Source: Oscillospiraceae bacterium
GTDB lineage: Bacteria > Bacillota > Clostridia > Oscillospirales > Ruminococcaceae
Length of the DNA: 64,000 nt
Assembly (NCBI GenBank): GCA_016291435.1
Contig: JAEEXH010000005.1
Coordinates: 1 to 64,000, forward strand
Direction: 5' to 3'
Shown here: positions 18,376 through 28,526 of the stretch, piece by piece
Numbering within the stretch: position 1 is the first letter of the stretch
Layout: the number at the start of each line of letters is the position of its first letter
Position numbers and translations under genes: made by a program
The notes under the pieces: generated by a model
Seen by the model: the letters and a program-made list of their open reading frames with translations, nothing else
What the model was told of the DNA's origin: nothing
Databases searched by the model: none

Positions 18376-20484
18376 ATGCGTGAACTGAATCTGTGCTACG
18401 GCTGCATGGAACCGCTCGAAGACGGCGTGACAGTCTGCCCGCACTGCAAATATGATCAGAAAACGCCCTGTCTCGCAAACTATCTGAAACCGGGCACTGT
18501 GCTGCATGAGCGCTATCTCATCGGCAAGGCGCTCGAATCGAACGGTGAAGGCGTCACCTATATCGCCTATGATATCAATACCGACTGCAAGGTGCTTGTG
18601 CGCGAATATCTGCCCGAGCAGCTTTGCAGCAGAGTCCCGGAGAGCACCCTTGTGAATGTCGCCTACGATCATCTCGCGCAGTATAAGGCGCTGATGGCAG
18701 AGTATACCGAGCTCAACAAGGCGCTCGCAAGGCTCCGCAGCCTCAGCCACCTGAATCCTGCGCTGGATCTCGTATCCGAGAACAACACCACCTATGCGAT
18801 CTACGAGTATCTTGAGGGCAGAACCCTGCTCCAGTATCTGAAGGAGAACGCAGGCGAGCTGAGCTGGAATACCGTCAAGCGGATCTTCCCGCCGCTCTTT
18901 ACCTCGCTGAGCCTTCTGCACAACGCCGGTGTTCTGCACCGCGGCCTCAGCCCGGAGACGATTTTCGTGACGGAAAAGGGAGAGCTCAAGCTGACAAGAT
19001 TCTGCATCTCGGCAGTGCGAACCAATGACACCGAGCTCGATGCACAGCTCTTTGACGGCTATGCAGCTCCTGAGCAGTATTTCGCAGACCGGCAGCAGGG
19101 CACATGGACCGATGTTTACGGCATCTGCGCAGTGCTCTACCGCATCCTCACAGGATGCCGTGCAAGCGATGCGATCTCGCGGCAGGATTACGAAAATCTC
19201 ACGCCGCCCGCCGAGGTCAACCCGCATATCCCGGAGAAGGTCTCCGATGCGATCATGAAGGGCATGGCGCTCGACTGGAATCAGCGAGTCCACACGATCA
19301 CAGACCTCGTGACACTGCTCTTTGAGGAGTCCGCCGAGGAGACGCAGCCTGCAAAGCCTGCCGATCCGCCGCGCCGCGAGGAAGCAACCACCGTATTTAC
19401 GGCGCCGCAGCCCGAACCGCAGAAGCCTGTGCAGCAGAAGCAGAGCAATGTGCAGCCCGTGCGGAAAACCTCCGCAGCCGGCAGCCGCGCAAGGACACAG
19501 GCAGCAGAACCTTCTGTCATGGAACGGCTCCGCGGTCCGCTGCTGATCGCATTTCTCCTGCTCGCCATCGTCGTGCTCGTGATATTCGCCTTCTCCAAAA
19601 TCTTTAATACAAGGAAGCCCGATCCGCTTTCAAGCGGCGCGGAGTGGTCCTCCGAGGAAGACAATGTCGTTCCCGCACAAAATACAACCACCTCCACTGT
19701 GCATTACAACAGCATCATGCCAAATCTGGTCGGTATGAACTTCCCGATCAAGCAGCAGGAAATGGCAGGCTGGCTTGAGCTCGATCCTGAGTATATCTAC
19801 GATGAGAACATCAAGAAGGATCAGATCATCTGGCAGGAGCTCCCCGAGGGCGCTGAATTCCTGAGCGGCAGCACCGTCAAGGTGCGCGTCAGCCGCGGCA
19901 GCTCCAAGATTGAGATTCCGTCCTTCAGCGGCTACACGCTGGAGACCTATCTCGCGGAGCTCGAAGAGCTCGGGTTCGTCCCCGCACATGAAGTCGTTGT
20001 GACAACAGCGCCGCGCAACACATGGCGCCGTCAGCAGACTACCGAGACGACAACCACGACCGCTGTTTCCACCTATACTGCGCAGAACGGCTCCCCGCAG
20101 TCCGTCATCTACCAGGGAACGGTCAACTGGAATTTCGCAAACGGCAATGTCTGCTCTGTCTCGCCCGATCCCGGCACGAAGATTGATGTGCTGAAGGGCT
20201 ACGAAATCGTCATTTATTACGCGAACAACCCGACGCAGACCTCTGCACGCTGGACCACAACAAGCACTTCCGGCACGACCGGCTCGACAACAACCACCGC
20301 AAAGGCGGCGACAACGACCTCCGCCGCTGCAACAACAAAGGATGAGCCGGCTTCCACATCTGCACCTGATGTCACTACCGCGGCACCGCCGCCGGCTTCC
20401 ACAGAGCCGCCTCCCGTATCCACGGAGGCACCGCCTCCCCCGCCGCCTGTCACTACGGCAGCCCCCGATCCGGCAGCGGAGTGA
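18376..20484 (+). CDS. Zinc-ribbon / protein-kinase-like (predicted pseudokinase) / TM / PASTA-like receptor with Pro-Thr-rich tail
   Basis: CYGC...CPHC zinc ribbon; kinase fold with HRGLSPETIF replacing HRDxKxxN; TM LLIAFLLLAIVVLVIFAF; PASTA-like IMPNLVGMNFP... and IEIPSFSGYTLE... Confidence 0.85.
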   Translation: MRELNLCYGCMEPLEDGVTVCPHCKYDQKTPCLANYLKPGTVLHERYLIGKALESNGEGVTYIAYDINTDCKVLVREYLPEQLCSRVPESTLVNVAYDHLAQYKALMAEYTELNKALARLRSLSHLNPALDLVSENNTTYAIYEYLEGRTLLQYLKENAGELSWNTVKRIFPPLFTSLSLLHNAGVLHRGLSPETIFVTEKGELKLTRFCISAVRTNDTELDAQLFDGYAAPEQYFADRQQGTWTDVYGICAVLYRILTGCRASDAISRQDYENLTPPAEVNPHIPEKVSDAIMKGMALDWNQRVHTITDLVTLLFEESAEETQPAKPADPPRREEATTVFTAPQPEPQKPVQQKQSNVQPVRKTSAAGSRARTQAAEPSVMERLRGPLLIAFLLLAIVVLVIFAFSKIFNTRKPDPLSSGAEWSSEEDNVVPAQNTTTSTVHYNSIMPNLVGMNFPIKQQEMAGWLELDPEYIYDENIKKDQIIWQELPEGAEFLSGSTVKVRVSRGSSKIEIPSFSGYTLETYLAELEELGFVPAHEVVVTTAPRNTWRRQQTTETTTTTAVSTYTAQNGSPQSVIYQGTVNWNFANGNVCSVSPDPGTKIDVLKGYEIVIYYANNPTQTSARWTTTSTSGTTGSTTTTAKAATTTSAAATTKDEPASTSAPDVTTAAPPPASTEPPPVSTEAPPPPPPVTTAAPDPAAE

Positions 20485-20498
20485 TCCGATAACAGAAA

Positions 20499-20534
20499 AA
20501 GCCCCTGATACCGCACAAACGGAATCAGGGGCTT
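20499..20534. terminator. Bidirectional terminator between convergent genes
   Basis: AAGCCCCTGAT ... ATCAGGGGCTT. Confidence 0.85.
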
Positions 20535-20550
20535 CGCTTATTTACACCGG

Positions 20551-21642
20551 TCAGCCGGGGATCTGCTGCGTGATGCAGTGGATATTGCCGCCGCCCAGCA
20601 GAATCGAACGCGCCGGAATCGGCACGACCTCTCTCCCGCGGATGCAGCCGCGAAGAATCTCAATCGCACGCGCATCGTCCGCTGCGTATTCCCCGCCGAA
20701 CTGCGGCACCAGCGCGCAGTCGTTGCCGAAATAGAAGTTCACATAGGATGCGGCAAGCCGCTCGCCCGGCTCACGGGTGTCCTCACCCGCCGCAAAGGTG
20801 TAGCCTGCGCACTCCGCTTCCGTCACGCAAACGGGCTTGTGCGGCACCGGCAGCTTTGTCACGGTGAAATGCCGCCCCTTTGCGTCCGTCTCGCGCATCA
20901 GTACATCATATGCTTCATGCGACATCGCATACTGCGGGTCATTCTCATCGTCACACCATGCGAGCACGATCTCGCCGGGCGCCAGAAACGCCGCCATGTT
21001 GTCGATGTGCTCGTTGGTCTCATCGTTGTAGATCCCGTGCGGCAGCCAGATAACCTTATCTGCACCGAGATATTTGCAGAGCGTATCGGCGATCTCATCC
21101 TTCGTCATCTGCGGATTGCGCCCCGGGGACAGCAGACAGGCTTCTGTCACAAGCAGCGTGCCCTCGCCGTCGGTGTGAATCGCACCGCCCTCCAGCACAA
21201 AAGGTCTCGCGTCGATACACGGCACGCCGAGCGCCGCGCAGAATCTGTCTGCGGCTGCATCGTCATTCTCATAGTCTGTATAGAGCCCGTCGAAATCGCC
21301 GCCCCAGGCATTGAACTGCCACGAAATCCCCCGCAGCTCCCCTGCCGCATTCCGCACAAAGGTCGGCATCACATCGCGTGCCCAGGCGTCATCGGTGTCG
21401 ATGCGGACAAGCTGCACCGATGCAGGCAGCATTTCCCGTGCGATCGGCTCTGTGCGTGCGCTCACAAGCATATACATCTCCTCGCACTGTGCAAGCCGCG
21501 AGGCGATCTGTGCAAATGCGTGCTGCGCTTTGAGCGGGTCATTGCCCCAGGAGCCCGGACGCTCCGGGAAGATCATCACGGTGCCGCGGTGACGGCTGAA
21601 TTCCGCGGGCATCGTAAAGCTGTTTTCATTGAGATTCGGCAT
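20551..21642 (-). CDS. aguA: Agmatine deiminase
   Basis: TVMIFPERPGSWG, DDAWARDVMPTFV, NAWGGDFDGLY, LEGGAIHTDGEGTLL, GGGNIHCITQQIP: peptidylarginine-deiminase-family signature. Confidence 0.92.
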   Translation of the reverse strand: MPNLNENSFTMPAEFSRHRGTVMIFPERPGSWGNDPLKAQHAFAQIASRLAQCEEMYMLVSARTEPIAREMLPASVQLVRIDTDDAWARDVMPTFVRNAAGELRGISWQFNAWGGDFDGLYTDYENDDAAADRFCAALGVPCIDARPFVLEGGAIHTDGEGTLLVTEACLLSPGRNPQMTKDEIADTLCKYLGADKVIWLPHGIYNDETNEHIDNMAAFLAPGEIVLAWCDDENDPQYAMSHEAYDVLMRETDAKGRHFTVTKLPVPHKPVCVTEAECAGYTFAAGEDTREPGERLAASYVNFYFGNDCALVPQFGGEYAADDARAIEILRGCIRGREVVPIPARSILLGGGNIHCITQQIPG

Positions 21643-21729
21643 AAGCATCCCTCCTGAGATATACTTTATCATATTCAAAGAGAAATGTCAAGCAAAAGGC
21701 GGGCGCCGCGCACGGTACCCGCCTTCTCC

Positions 21730-22299
21730 TTATGTGAGAGATGCTTTGAGCAGCTTCTGCTCGATCCGCAGTGATGCCTCAAGAAAATACGCGTCCTCCG
21801 CCGCATTCAGCTTGCTTTCGTCAAGCGACGCAGCCTTCGTCGCAAAATCATTGTATTTCTGCATATATTCGAGATACTCATTCATCATCGGGAGCGGATC
21901 GTCCGCTGTGCTGTAACGCTGCATGAACGCGATATAGCTGTCGATGAACGCCTCATAGCTGTCTACCCATGCTTTGAAATCGGGGTCGATCACAGCGGGT
22001 GCCTGCGTTGTCTCAGCAGCGGTTGAGGCAGTCGCGGTGCGCGATGTTGTGCTGTTCGATGTCGTTGTTCTGACTGTGGTGGAGCGTTTTGTCGCGGAAG
22101 TTGCCGCGGTCTGTTCTGTTGTGACCGGCTGCTCCTCGGTGACAGAATCGGCCGGCTTCTCCGGTACCTGCTCCCGGCTGCCGCCGCAGCTTCGGAACAC
22201 CGCCGAGATCAGTGACAGTGCCAGAATGACCAGCACCGCGATCAGACAGCCGCGCTTTTTCTTCGGTTTCTGCTGCATTTCTCCATAGATCGGATCCAT
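21730..22299 (-). CDS. Hypothetical membrane-anchored protein with Thr-rich linker
   Basis: TM CLIAVLVILALSLISAVF, Thr/Ser-rich linker, C-term DFKAWVDSYEAFIDSYIAFMQRY. Confidence 0.65.
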   Translation of the reverse strand: MDPIYGEMQQKPKKKRGCLIAVLVILALSLISAVFRSCGGSREQVPEKPADSVTEEQPVTTEQTAATSATKRSTTVRTTTSNSTTSRTATASTAAETTQAPAVIDPDFKAWVDSYEAFIDSYIAFMQRYSTADDPLPMMNEYLEYMQKYNDFATKAASLDESKLNAAEDAYFLEASLRIEQKLLKASLT

Positions 22300-22344
22300 G
22301 TTTCACCCTCCGTGTCCGTTGTGACAGGCGGGTATCTGCGCCTG

Positions 22345-23115
22345 TCAGGTCTCCGCGGAATCCTCAGATTCCGCCTGCCGTGCGCACCATGCAGCGAGTG
22401 CCTCAGAAAAATAGACTGCCGCGCCTTCGCCGTAATCGAGGTCCAGCGACGCCGCCATCGCACCGTCTGACGCATATGCACGCACAAGAATGTGAAACAG
22501 GACAGGCGGTAATTTGCCGAAGACCTCCGTGCAGACGGCGTAGAAGCCGTCGATCTGCGCAAGCACCGCATCCGAATCGGGCGGCTCCGTCCCGCGCAGC
22601 GCACAGACTGCGGCGAGATGCACCTTGATCTGCGGGATCTTCTTCGGATGTATCTGCGGGAGCATCTCCTTCACCTTCTGCATAAGACGGGGCATGTTCC
22701 ATCTGCGCTCCATGATCTCCGGTTTCTCCGCTTCAGTCTCCCCGTCGTGCAGAAACTCGTCCGGCATGATGACACCTGTGAGCTGCACCATCTGCGCGAT
22801 GCCCGCTAGCTGCTCCGCATGGCGGATCTTCGCCTGCTGCACCTCATACTGCCCGGCGATCAGACGTTCTGCACTGAAATCGGGGTCATCGAGCGCCGCA
22901 CGGATCTCATCGACCGTGAAATCAAAATGCCGCAGCAGCAGGATATTCCGGATCCGCGCAATGTCCTCCGGGGAATACATCCGATAGCCCGCTTCTGTTC
23001 TGCGCGGCCGGATCAGCTTCTTTCGCTCGTAATACCGCAGTGCGGATTCCCGCACGCCGACCAGCTCTGCCGCCGCCTTGATCGTGATCTCCTCTGCCGG
23101 ATCCTTCTTATCCAT
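22345..23115 (-). CDS. MerR-family transcriptional regulator
   Basis: IKAAAELVGVRESALRYYERKKLIRPRRTEAGYRMYSPEDIARI. Confidence 0.92.
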   Translation of the reverse strand: MDKKDPAEEITIKAAAELVGVRESALRYYERKKLIRPRRTEAGYRMYSPEDIARIRNILLLRHFDFTVDEIRAALDDPDFSAERLIAGQYEVQQAKIRHAEQLAGIAQMVQLTGVIMPDEFLHDGETEAEKPEIMERRWNMPRLMQKVKEMLPQIHPKKIPQIKVHLAAVCALRGTEPPDSDAVLAQIDGFYAVCTEVFGKLPPVLFHILVRAYASDGAMAASLDLDYGEGAAVYFSEALAAWCARQAESEDSAET

Positions 23116-23239
23116 GCCGCGCTCCTTTCACATTCCATGTCTGCATTATAAGGGCTGAACCAAGTTTAAGGTCAAGGTTTCTTCTGAAAAAACGGCAGAT
23201 TCACCAAATTCCGCCTGATTTCTTTGTATGGTATGACAA

Positions 23240-23277
23240 AGCCCCAAGGAATCCGTCGGGATGACTCGGGGCTTTTG
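23240..23277. terminator. Intrinsic terminator
   Basis: AAAGCCCC ... GGGGCTTT. Confidence 0.7.
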
Positions 23278-23279
23278 GC

Positions 23280-23951
23280 TCAGATATAATTCTTCGTGCG
23301 GCGCATGTCTGTCTCCAGATCTGGATAATCCGCACGCAGGTTTTCCAGCAGCTTCGGCACCAGCGATCTGTCTGCCTTCACTGCCTGAAACTCCGCATCT
23401 GTGATGCCGACCAGCTGCAAAAACAGCAGCTCGCCGTAGATGGTCTGTCTGCCTGCAATCTCGGTGTCATTCGCAATCAGCAGCGCCGTGATTTTGCTCT
23501 CGGGGTCGCCGAGGTTGATCGACTGCGGATTCTGCGACGAACCGACATACTGCCCCGGCTCAAACCAGCGCTCGCTCTGGAAGGTGTAGCGCGCAAGATT
23601 TCCCATCATATTCATCGCCCAGACGGTGTCCGCAGGCGCAATGCCCTTCAGCTTGATCGTCATTTCATAGCCCCATTTGCTGTACTGCTTTCCGAGGCTC
23701 TCCTCGTCCGCATAGAGCTCGCTCATGCCGAAGGTCACGACATGGCTGTATCCCTTCGGAGACTGATACGCACTGTATCCGTCGAGATATTCAGGGCCGC
23801 CGAACATCGCGCGCTTGGTAATCACCGTGCCGAAATGCTGCGGCTCCTGATCGCCGTAGACTGCGCGGAATGCATCCTCGATCTCATCCCAGCCGGGTGC
23901 CCATTCCTTGTCCTGTGCCTTTTCTCTGAATTCTTCGAGTGTCATTTTCAT
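23280..23951 (-). CDS. Suppressor-of-fused (SUFU)-domain protein
   Basis: WDEIEDAFRAVYGDQEPQHFGTVI...GGPEYLDGYSAYQS...HVVTFGMSELY. Confidence 0.8.
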   Translation of the reverse strand: MKMTLEEFREKAQDKEWAPGWDEIEDAFRAVYGDQEPQHFGTVITKRAMFGGPEYLDGYSAYQSPKGYSHVVTFGMSELYADEESLGKQYSKWGYEMTIKLKGIAPADTVWAMNMMGNLARYTFQSERWFEPGQYVGSSQNPQSINLGDPESKITALLIANDTEIAGRQTIYGELLFLQLVGITDAEFQAVKADRSLVPKLLENLRADYPDLETDMRRTKNYI

Positions 23952-23961
23952 TCCTCCTATG

Positions 23962-24618
23962 TTAAGTAAGAATTGCACGCAAAATCGCAAATACGATCAG
24001 ACCGATCACTGCCAGCACCGCCAGCACAATCAGTCCAAGCAGCACAATCGTTGCCTTGACCCACTTCTTTTCCTTGAGCGCCAGCACCATCAGCGAGATC
24101 ACATCTGCCGTGAAAACAAACTGCAAGATTCCGGCAACTATGCACAGCGCCTTATGATGAATGCCCTCTCTGCCCGCTTTCACAAGATACGCGATCGAAT
24201 AGGGCGCCGCGCCTGCCATGATCAGCCAGCCTGCGACTGTGAGCACAGCCGCGAGCATCGGACCGACAAACACCATGATCACGACGGGCGTGAACATCAT
24301 CAGGATTGCAAGCACAATGCAGAGCCCGCCCGCAATGAAGACCGGGATCAGCGCATATTTGATCGCCAGCGCACAGTTCAGCATCTGTTCGCGGGTCGTG
24401 CGCTTCGACAGAATGAGCACCGCAAGCAGGTTGACGATGCCGAGCACAAACGGAATCGCCAGCGGAAAGTTCACGGCAGTTTCACTGTATTCCGCCTCCG
24501 ATGCCGCTGCCGCCGCGTCCTTGTTCAGCCAAAACCAGACAGGCAAAAATGCATACACGCCAATCATGTAAAGCGCTGAGAGCAGATAGAGCGGCGTAAA
24601 CTTCGTTTTCTGTTCCAT
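23962..24618 (-). CDS. Hypothetical multi-pass membrane protein
   Basis: About 6 predicted TM segments; start adjoins the stop of the upstream gene. Confidence 0.7.
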   Translation of the reverse strand: MEQKTKFTPLYLLSALYMIGVYAFLPVWFWLNKDAAAAASEAEYSETAVNFPLAIPFVLGIVNLLAVLILSKRTTREQMLNCALAIKYALIPVFIAGGLCIVLAILMMFTPVVIMVFVGPMLAAVLTVAGWLIMAGAAPYSIAYLVKAGREGIHHKALCIVAGILQFVFTADVISLMVLALKEKKWVKATIVLLGLIVLAVLAVIGLIVFAILRAILT

Positions 24619-25013
24619 TATTCGTCCTCCGGGATGAACCACGGATATGCGGGGCGCGCAAAGCCGCCCTTTGCCTTGACACGAAAGCGATAGGTCACTG
24701 CATCGCCGTCCTGCTCGCCGCTCCGCAGCGGCAGACGGTTGGAGAGAATGCCGTCCATCGTCACGGCATAGATCCCGGTGACCGCGTCGTCACATTCGAT
24801 CGTGACCGTTTCACCGCTGCGGATACATCTGCCGGCCTCATTGAGCGACTGAACCGGCAGCGTCGGGCGGGGGTATCCCGCAGCATCCAGCTGCACCTCA
24901 TCCACGGTCTGGAAATGTGTCGGGTACATCTCTGCAATCTGCGCGGGGATAATCCAGAACGGCACCCACGCCCCGGCAAATTTCTTTTCCCGCGTCACAA
25001 TGATCCGCTTCAT
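24618..25013 (-). CDS. Hypothetical protein
   Basis: ATGA overlap with the nspC-like gene; no recognised family. Confidence 0.65.
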   Translation of the reverse strand: MKRIIVTREKKFAGAWVPFWIIPAQIAEMYPTHFQTVDEVQLDAAGYPRPTLPVQSLNEAGRCIRSGETVTIECDDAVTGIYAVTMDGILSNRLPLRSGEQDGDAVTYRFRVKAKGGFARPAYPWFIPEDE

Positions 25014-26137
25014 GAGAGTCTCCCCTTGAAGTCCTCATACGAGAATTCTTTGATGATCTCGCAGTCGCCGTCTGCATGCTGCAAAACGATCGCAGGCAGC
25101 GGCATGCCGTTGAAGGTATTGTTCTTCACCATCGAATAGATCGCCATATCGCCGAAGGTCAGGCGGTCGCCGATTCTGATTTCGCGGTCAAAGCTGTAAT
25201 CGCCGATGATGTCCCCCGCAAGGCAGGTGCGTGACGAAAGCCGGTATTCATACGGCTTCTCGCCCCATTCACCGCTTTCACAGAGCGGCGGACGGTACGG
25301 CATCTCCAGCACATCGGGCATGTGACATGCAGCAGAGGTATCGAGAATCAGCGTTTTGATGCCGTTCTCCACAATATCCATGACAGTCGTGTCGAGCCAG
25401 CCGGCATTCAGCGCAATCGCCTCACCGGGCTCGAGATAAACGGTCACGCCGTATTTCTGACGGATTTCAAGGATCAGCTTTTTCAGTGCATCGACATCAT
25501 AGTCCTCGCGGGTGATGTGATGCCCGCCGCCGAGATTCAGCCACTTCATCTGCGGGAGGAATTCTCCGAATTTCTCCTCAAATGCACGGAATGTCGTGAT
25601 GAGATCATCGGCATTCTGCTCGCAGAGCGTGTGAAAATGCAGCCCTTCGACGCCGCGGAGCTGATCGGGACGAAAGTTTGCTCTTGTGACGCCGAGACGC
25701 GAGCCGGGCGCACAGGGGTCATAGATCGCGTGGTCACCCTGTGTCGAGCACTCAGGATTGACGCGGATGCCGACACTGACATCTGCCTGCTCCCAGACAG
25801 GTCTGTGCCGCCCGAGCTGCGCAAAGGAATTGAAGATGATATGATCGCATAAATTGCAGATCTGCGTAAATTCCGTATCGGTGAACGCAGGCTCGAAAAC
25901 ATGTGTCTCCTTGCCGAATTCAGTTCTGCCGAGCCGCGCCTCATAGAGCCCGCTGGCAGTTGTGCCGCTTAAGTATTCCGCGATCATCGGGTAAAGCGCA
26001 AAGCAGGAAAACGCCTTCTGTGCAAGCAAAATCCGGCAGCCGGTCTCCGTCTCGACATTGTGCAAAAGCTCCAGATTGCTCCGGAGCTTTGCCTCGTCAA
26101 TGATATAGCACGGAGTCGGCAGATCCTGCCGCCGCAT
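25010..26137 (-). CDS. nspC: Carboxynorspermidine decarboxylase
   Basis: PLP group IV decarboxylase pattern LLAQKAFSCFALYP, GLHFHTLCEQNADDL, LNLGGGHHIT, YLEPGEAI. Confidence 0.9.
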   Translation of the reverse strand: MRRQDLPTPCYIIDEAKLRSNLELLHNVETETGCRILLAQKAFSCFALYPMIAEYLSGTTASGLYEARLGRTEFGKETHVFEPAFTDTEFTQICNLCDHIIFNSFAQLGRHRPVWEQADVSVGIRVNPECSTQGDHAIYDPCAPGSRLGVTRANFRPDQLRGVEGLHFHTLCEQNADDLITTFRAFEEKFGEFLPQMKWLNLGGGHHITREDYDVDALKKLILEIRQKYGVTVYLEPGEAIALNAGWLDTTVMDIVENGIKTLILDTSAACHMPDVLEMPYRPPLCESGEWGEKPYEYRLSSRTCLAGDIIGDYSFDREIRIGDRLTFGDMAIYSMVKNNTFNGMPLPAIVLQHADGDCEIIKEFSYEDFKGRLS

Positions 26138-27402
26138 TATTCCACCGTCTGCGGGTGCTCATCGACCACCCACGGCAGACCCCATTTGTTCAGCATATCC
26201 ATAAACGAATCGGGATCGAATTCTTCAATCGTGCGCGCACCGGCATTGCGCCATGTGCCGTTTGCGACCAGTGCCGCACCGATCATCGCAGGCACGCCGG
26301 TCGTGTAGGAGATTGCCTGCGAGCCGAGCTCCTTGTAGCATTCCTGATGATCGCAGACATTGTAAATGTAGATCGTGCGCTCCTTGCCGTCCTTCACACC
26401 GGTGAAGATGCAGCCGATGTTCGTCTTGCCGACGGTGCGCGGCCCCAGAGATGCCGGATCCGGCAGCAGCGCCTTCAGGAACTGGATCGGTACGATCTCA
26501 GTGCCGTTGAAATTGATCGGCGTGGTGGAGAGCATGCCGACATTTTCCAGACACTTCATATGCGTCAGATAGCTCTGACCGAAGGTCATGAAGAAGCGAA
26601 TGCGCTTGACACCCGGGATATTCTTTGCCAGCGATTCGATCTCCTCATGGTGCAGCAGATACATGTCCTTCTGCCCGACCTCGGGGAAGTCGTAAACACG
26701 CTTGATTGCCATCGGCTCGGTCTCGACCCAGTGGCCGTCCTCCCAGTAGGAACCGTTTGCGGAGACCTCGCGGAGATTGATCTCCGGGTTGAAATTCGTC
26801 GCGAACGGATAGCCGTGATCGCCGCCGTTGCAGTCGAGAATGTCGATATAATGGATCTCATCGAAATAGTGCTTGAGCGCATAAGCCGTGAAGACAGAGG
26901 TCACGCCCGGATCAAAGCCGGAGCCGCAGAGTGCGGTGAGACCCGCCTTCTCAAATTTCTCCTGATATGCCCACTGCCACGAATAATCAAAATATGCCGT
27001 GAAGCCGAGCTCCTTGCAGCGCTTCTCATAGACCGCACGCCATGCAGGATCGTCAGTATCTTCGGGCTCGTAATTTGCAGTGTCGATGTAATGCACACCG
27101 CCTTCAAGACATGCTTCCATAATCGCAAGATCCTGATACGGCAGCGCAAGATTCAGCACGGCATCCGGCTTGTAGGAGCGGATGAGGGAAAGCACCTCAT
27201 CCTTCTTGTCCGCATCGACCTGCGCGGTGGTGATGACGGTCTTCGTTTTGCCCTCCGCCTCGATCTTTGCCTTCAGCGCGTCACACTTCGAGACCGTGCG
27301 GCTCGCGATGCAGATCTCGCTGAACTCCGCATCGTTCTGGCAGCATTTCTGGATTGCGACGGATGCCACACCGCCGCAGCCGATGATAAGTAATCTGCTC
27401 AT
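26137..27402 (-). CDS. Saccharopine dehydrogenase family protein / carboxynorspermidine synthase
   Basis: LLIIGCGGVASVAIQKC...; TAATG overlap with nspC, the canonical pair. Confidence 0.9.
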   Translation of the reverse strand: MSRLLIIGCGGVASVAIQKCCQNDAEFSEICIASRTVSKCDALKAKIEAEGKTKTVITTAQVDADKKDEVLSLIRSYKPDAVLNLALPYQDLAIMEACLEGGVHYIDTANYEPEDTDDPAWRAVYEKRCKELGFTAYFDYSWQWAYQEKFEKAGLTALCGSGFDPGVTSVFTAYALKHYFDEIHYIDILDCNGGDHGYPFATNFNPEINLREVSANGSYWEDGHWVETEPMAIKRVYDFPEVGQKDMYLLHHEEIESLAKNIPGVKRIRFFMTFGQSYLTHMKCLENVGMLSTTPINFNGTEIVPIQFLKALLPDPASLGPRTVGKTNIGCIFTGVKDGKERTIYIYNVCDHQECYKELGSQAISYTTGVPAMIGAALVANGTWRNAGARTIEEFDPDSFMDMLNKWGLPWVVDEHPQTVE

Positions 27403-27447
27403 GGTTCAATACCTCCTGATATGGATTCAGATTTGGATTTCTGCCGG

Positions 27448-28098
27448 TTACCCGATTTTCACCGCCTGCAAATAACTGACGCTGAGCTGCTCCGGCGGGA
27501 GAGGATCTCTGTGCAGCGCGGCCATTGCAATGCCGGCTGCCGACTGATTGCAGAGATGCGGCGGAGCGGAAATGAGGCAGTCGCAGCGCGCATGCAGCTT
27601 CTCATACCCGTTTCCGGCGCACATGATCTTTGCGCCGAAAGAGCAGCACTGTGCCGCGATCTCATCTGTTTTCAGCACGGCGTCTTCTGTCAGCCGCGTG
27701 ACAGTCTGCCCGTCGCTGCGGAAGAAAGCGCAGTAGCAGAGATCGGCTCTTGCATAGAGCGATGCACAGATGACACCGCAGAAGGGCGACACATTCCACG
27801 CAAGCCCTTCCAGTGAGGAAATACCCGCGCACTGCTTGCCGCCCGCGTAGCTGAGCGCCTGCATCGCCGCGATGCCGATGCGCAGCCCGGTATAAGAGCC
27901 GGGGCCGTTTGCCGCCGCAAAAACATCGACCTCCTGCACGGTATGCCCTGTGTCAGCAAGCATACCCTTCACTTCCGGCAGCAGGATCTGCGAATGCGCA
28001 CGCGCAGTGTAGATCATTCTCTGCCCGAGCAGCAAAGCGTCCTGCATCAGCGCACAGGATGCCGTATTGCCCGAGGTATCAACAGCCAGAATCAGCAA
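27448..28098 (-). CDS. tsaB: tRNA threonylcarbamoyladenosine biosynthesis protein TsaB
   Basis: LAVDTSGNTASCAL, ANGPGSYTGLRIGI; likely TTG start at 28098 overlapping the tsaE end. Confidence 0.88.
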   Translation of the reverse strand: MLILAVDTSGNTASCALMQDALLLGQRMIYTARAHSQILLPEVKGMLADTGHTVQEVDVFAAANGPGSYTGLRIGIAAMQALSYAGGKQCAGISSLEGLAWNVSPFCGVICASLYARADLCYCAFFRSDGQTVTRLTEDAVLKTDEIAAQCCSFGAKIMCAGNGYEKLHARCDCLISAPPHLCNQSAAGIAMAALHRDPLPPEQLSVSYLQAVKIG

Positions 28099-28525
28099 GC
28101 AGATCACTCCCTTCGATGCAGATATGCCGCGGTTCATCGCCGTTTCCGTCAATCGTAATGCGGACGCAGGGCTCCGGCAGCTCAGACGCGATATTCTCCG
28201 CCCACTCGATCACAAAGACCGATTCTTCCAGCGGATAATCCCAGAAGCCGGTCGTTTCGAGCGCTTCCGGCGAGGTCACGCGATACATATCAAAATGATA
28301 GACCGACACGCAGCCCGGCGCGTGGTATTCGTTCACCAGTGCAAAGGTCGGCGAGCTCACGATATCCGGGAGCCCGAGCCCTTCCGCGATGCCGCGCGTA
28401 AAGGTCGTTTTTCCGGCGCCCAAGCCTCCGAAGAAGGCAATGCAGGTGCCGGGGCGCACTGCCTTCCCGAGCCGCACCGCAAGCGCATGCGTCTCGGCGG
28501 GTGTATTTGTGATAAATTCAGCCAT
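28079..28525 (-). CDS. tsaE: tRNA threonylcarbamoyladenosine biosynthesis ATPase TsaE
   Basis: FFGGLGAGKTTFTRGIAEGLG Walker A, VSSPTFALVNEY, HFDMYR. Confidence 0.93.
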   Translation of the reverse strand: MAEFITNTPAETHALAVRLGKAVRPGTCIAFFGGLGAGKTTFTRGIAEGLGLPDIVSSPTFALVNEYHAPGCVSVYHFDMYRVTSPEALETTGFWDYPLEESVFVIEWAENIASELPEPCVRITIDGNGDEPRHICIEGSDLLADSGC

Positions 28526-28526
28526 G

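Noticed and set aside
20217-20516. Gly/Val-rich minus-strand ORF
   Set aside because: Antisense of the Pro/Thr-rich tail of the pseudokinase; composition artefact.
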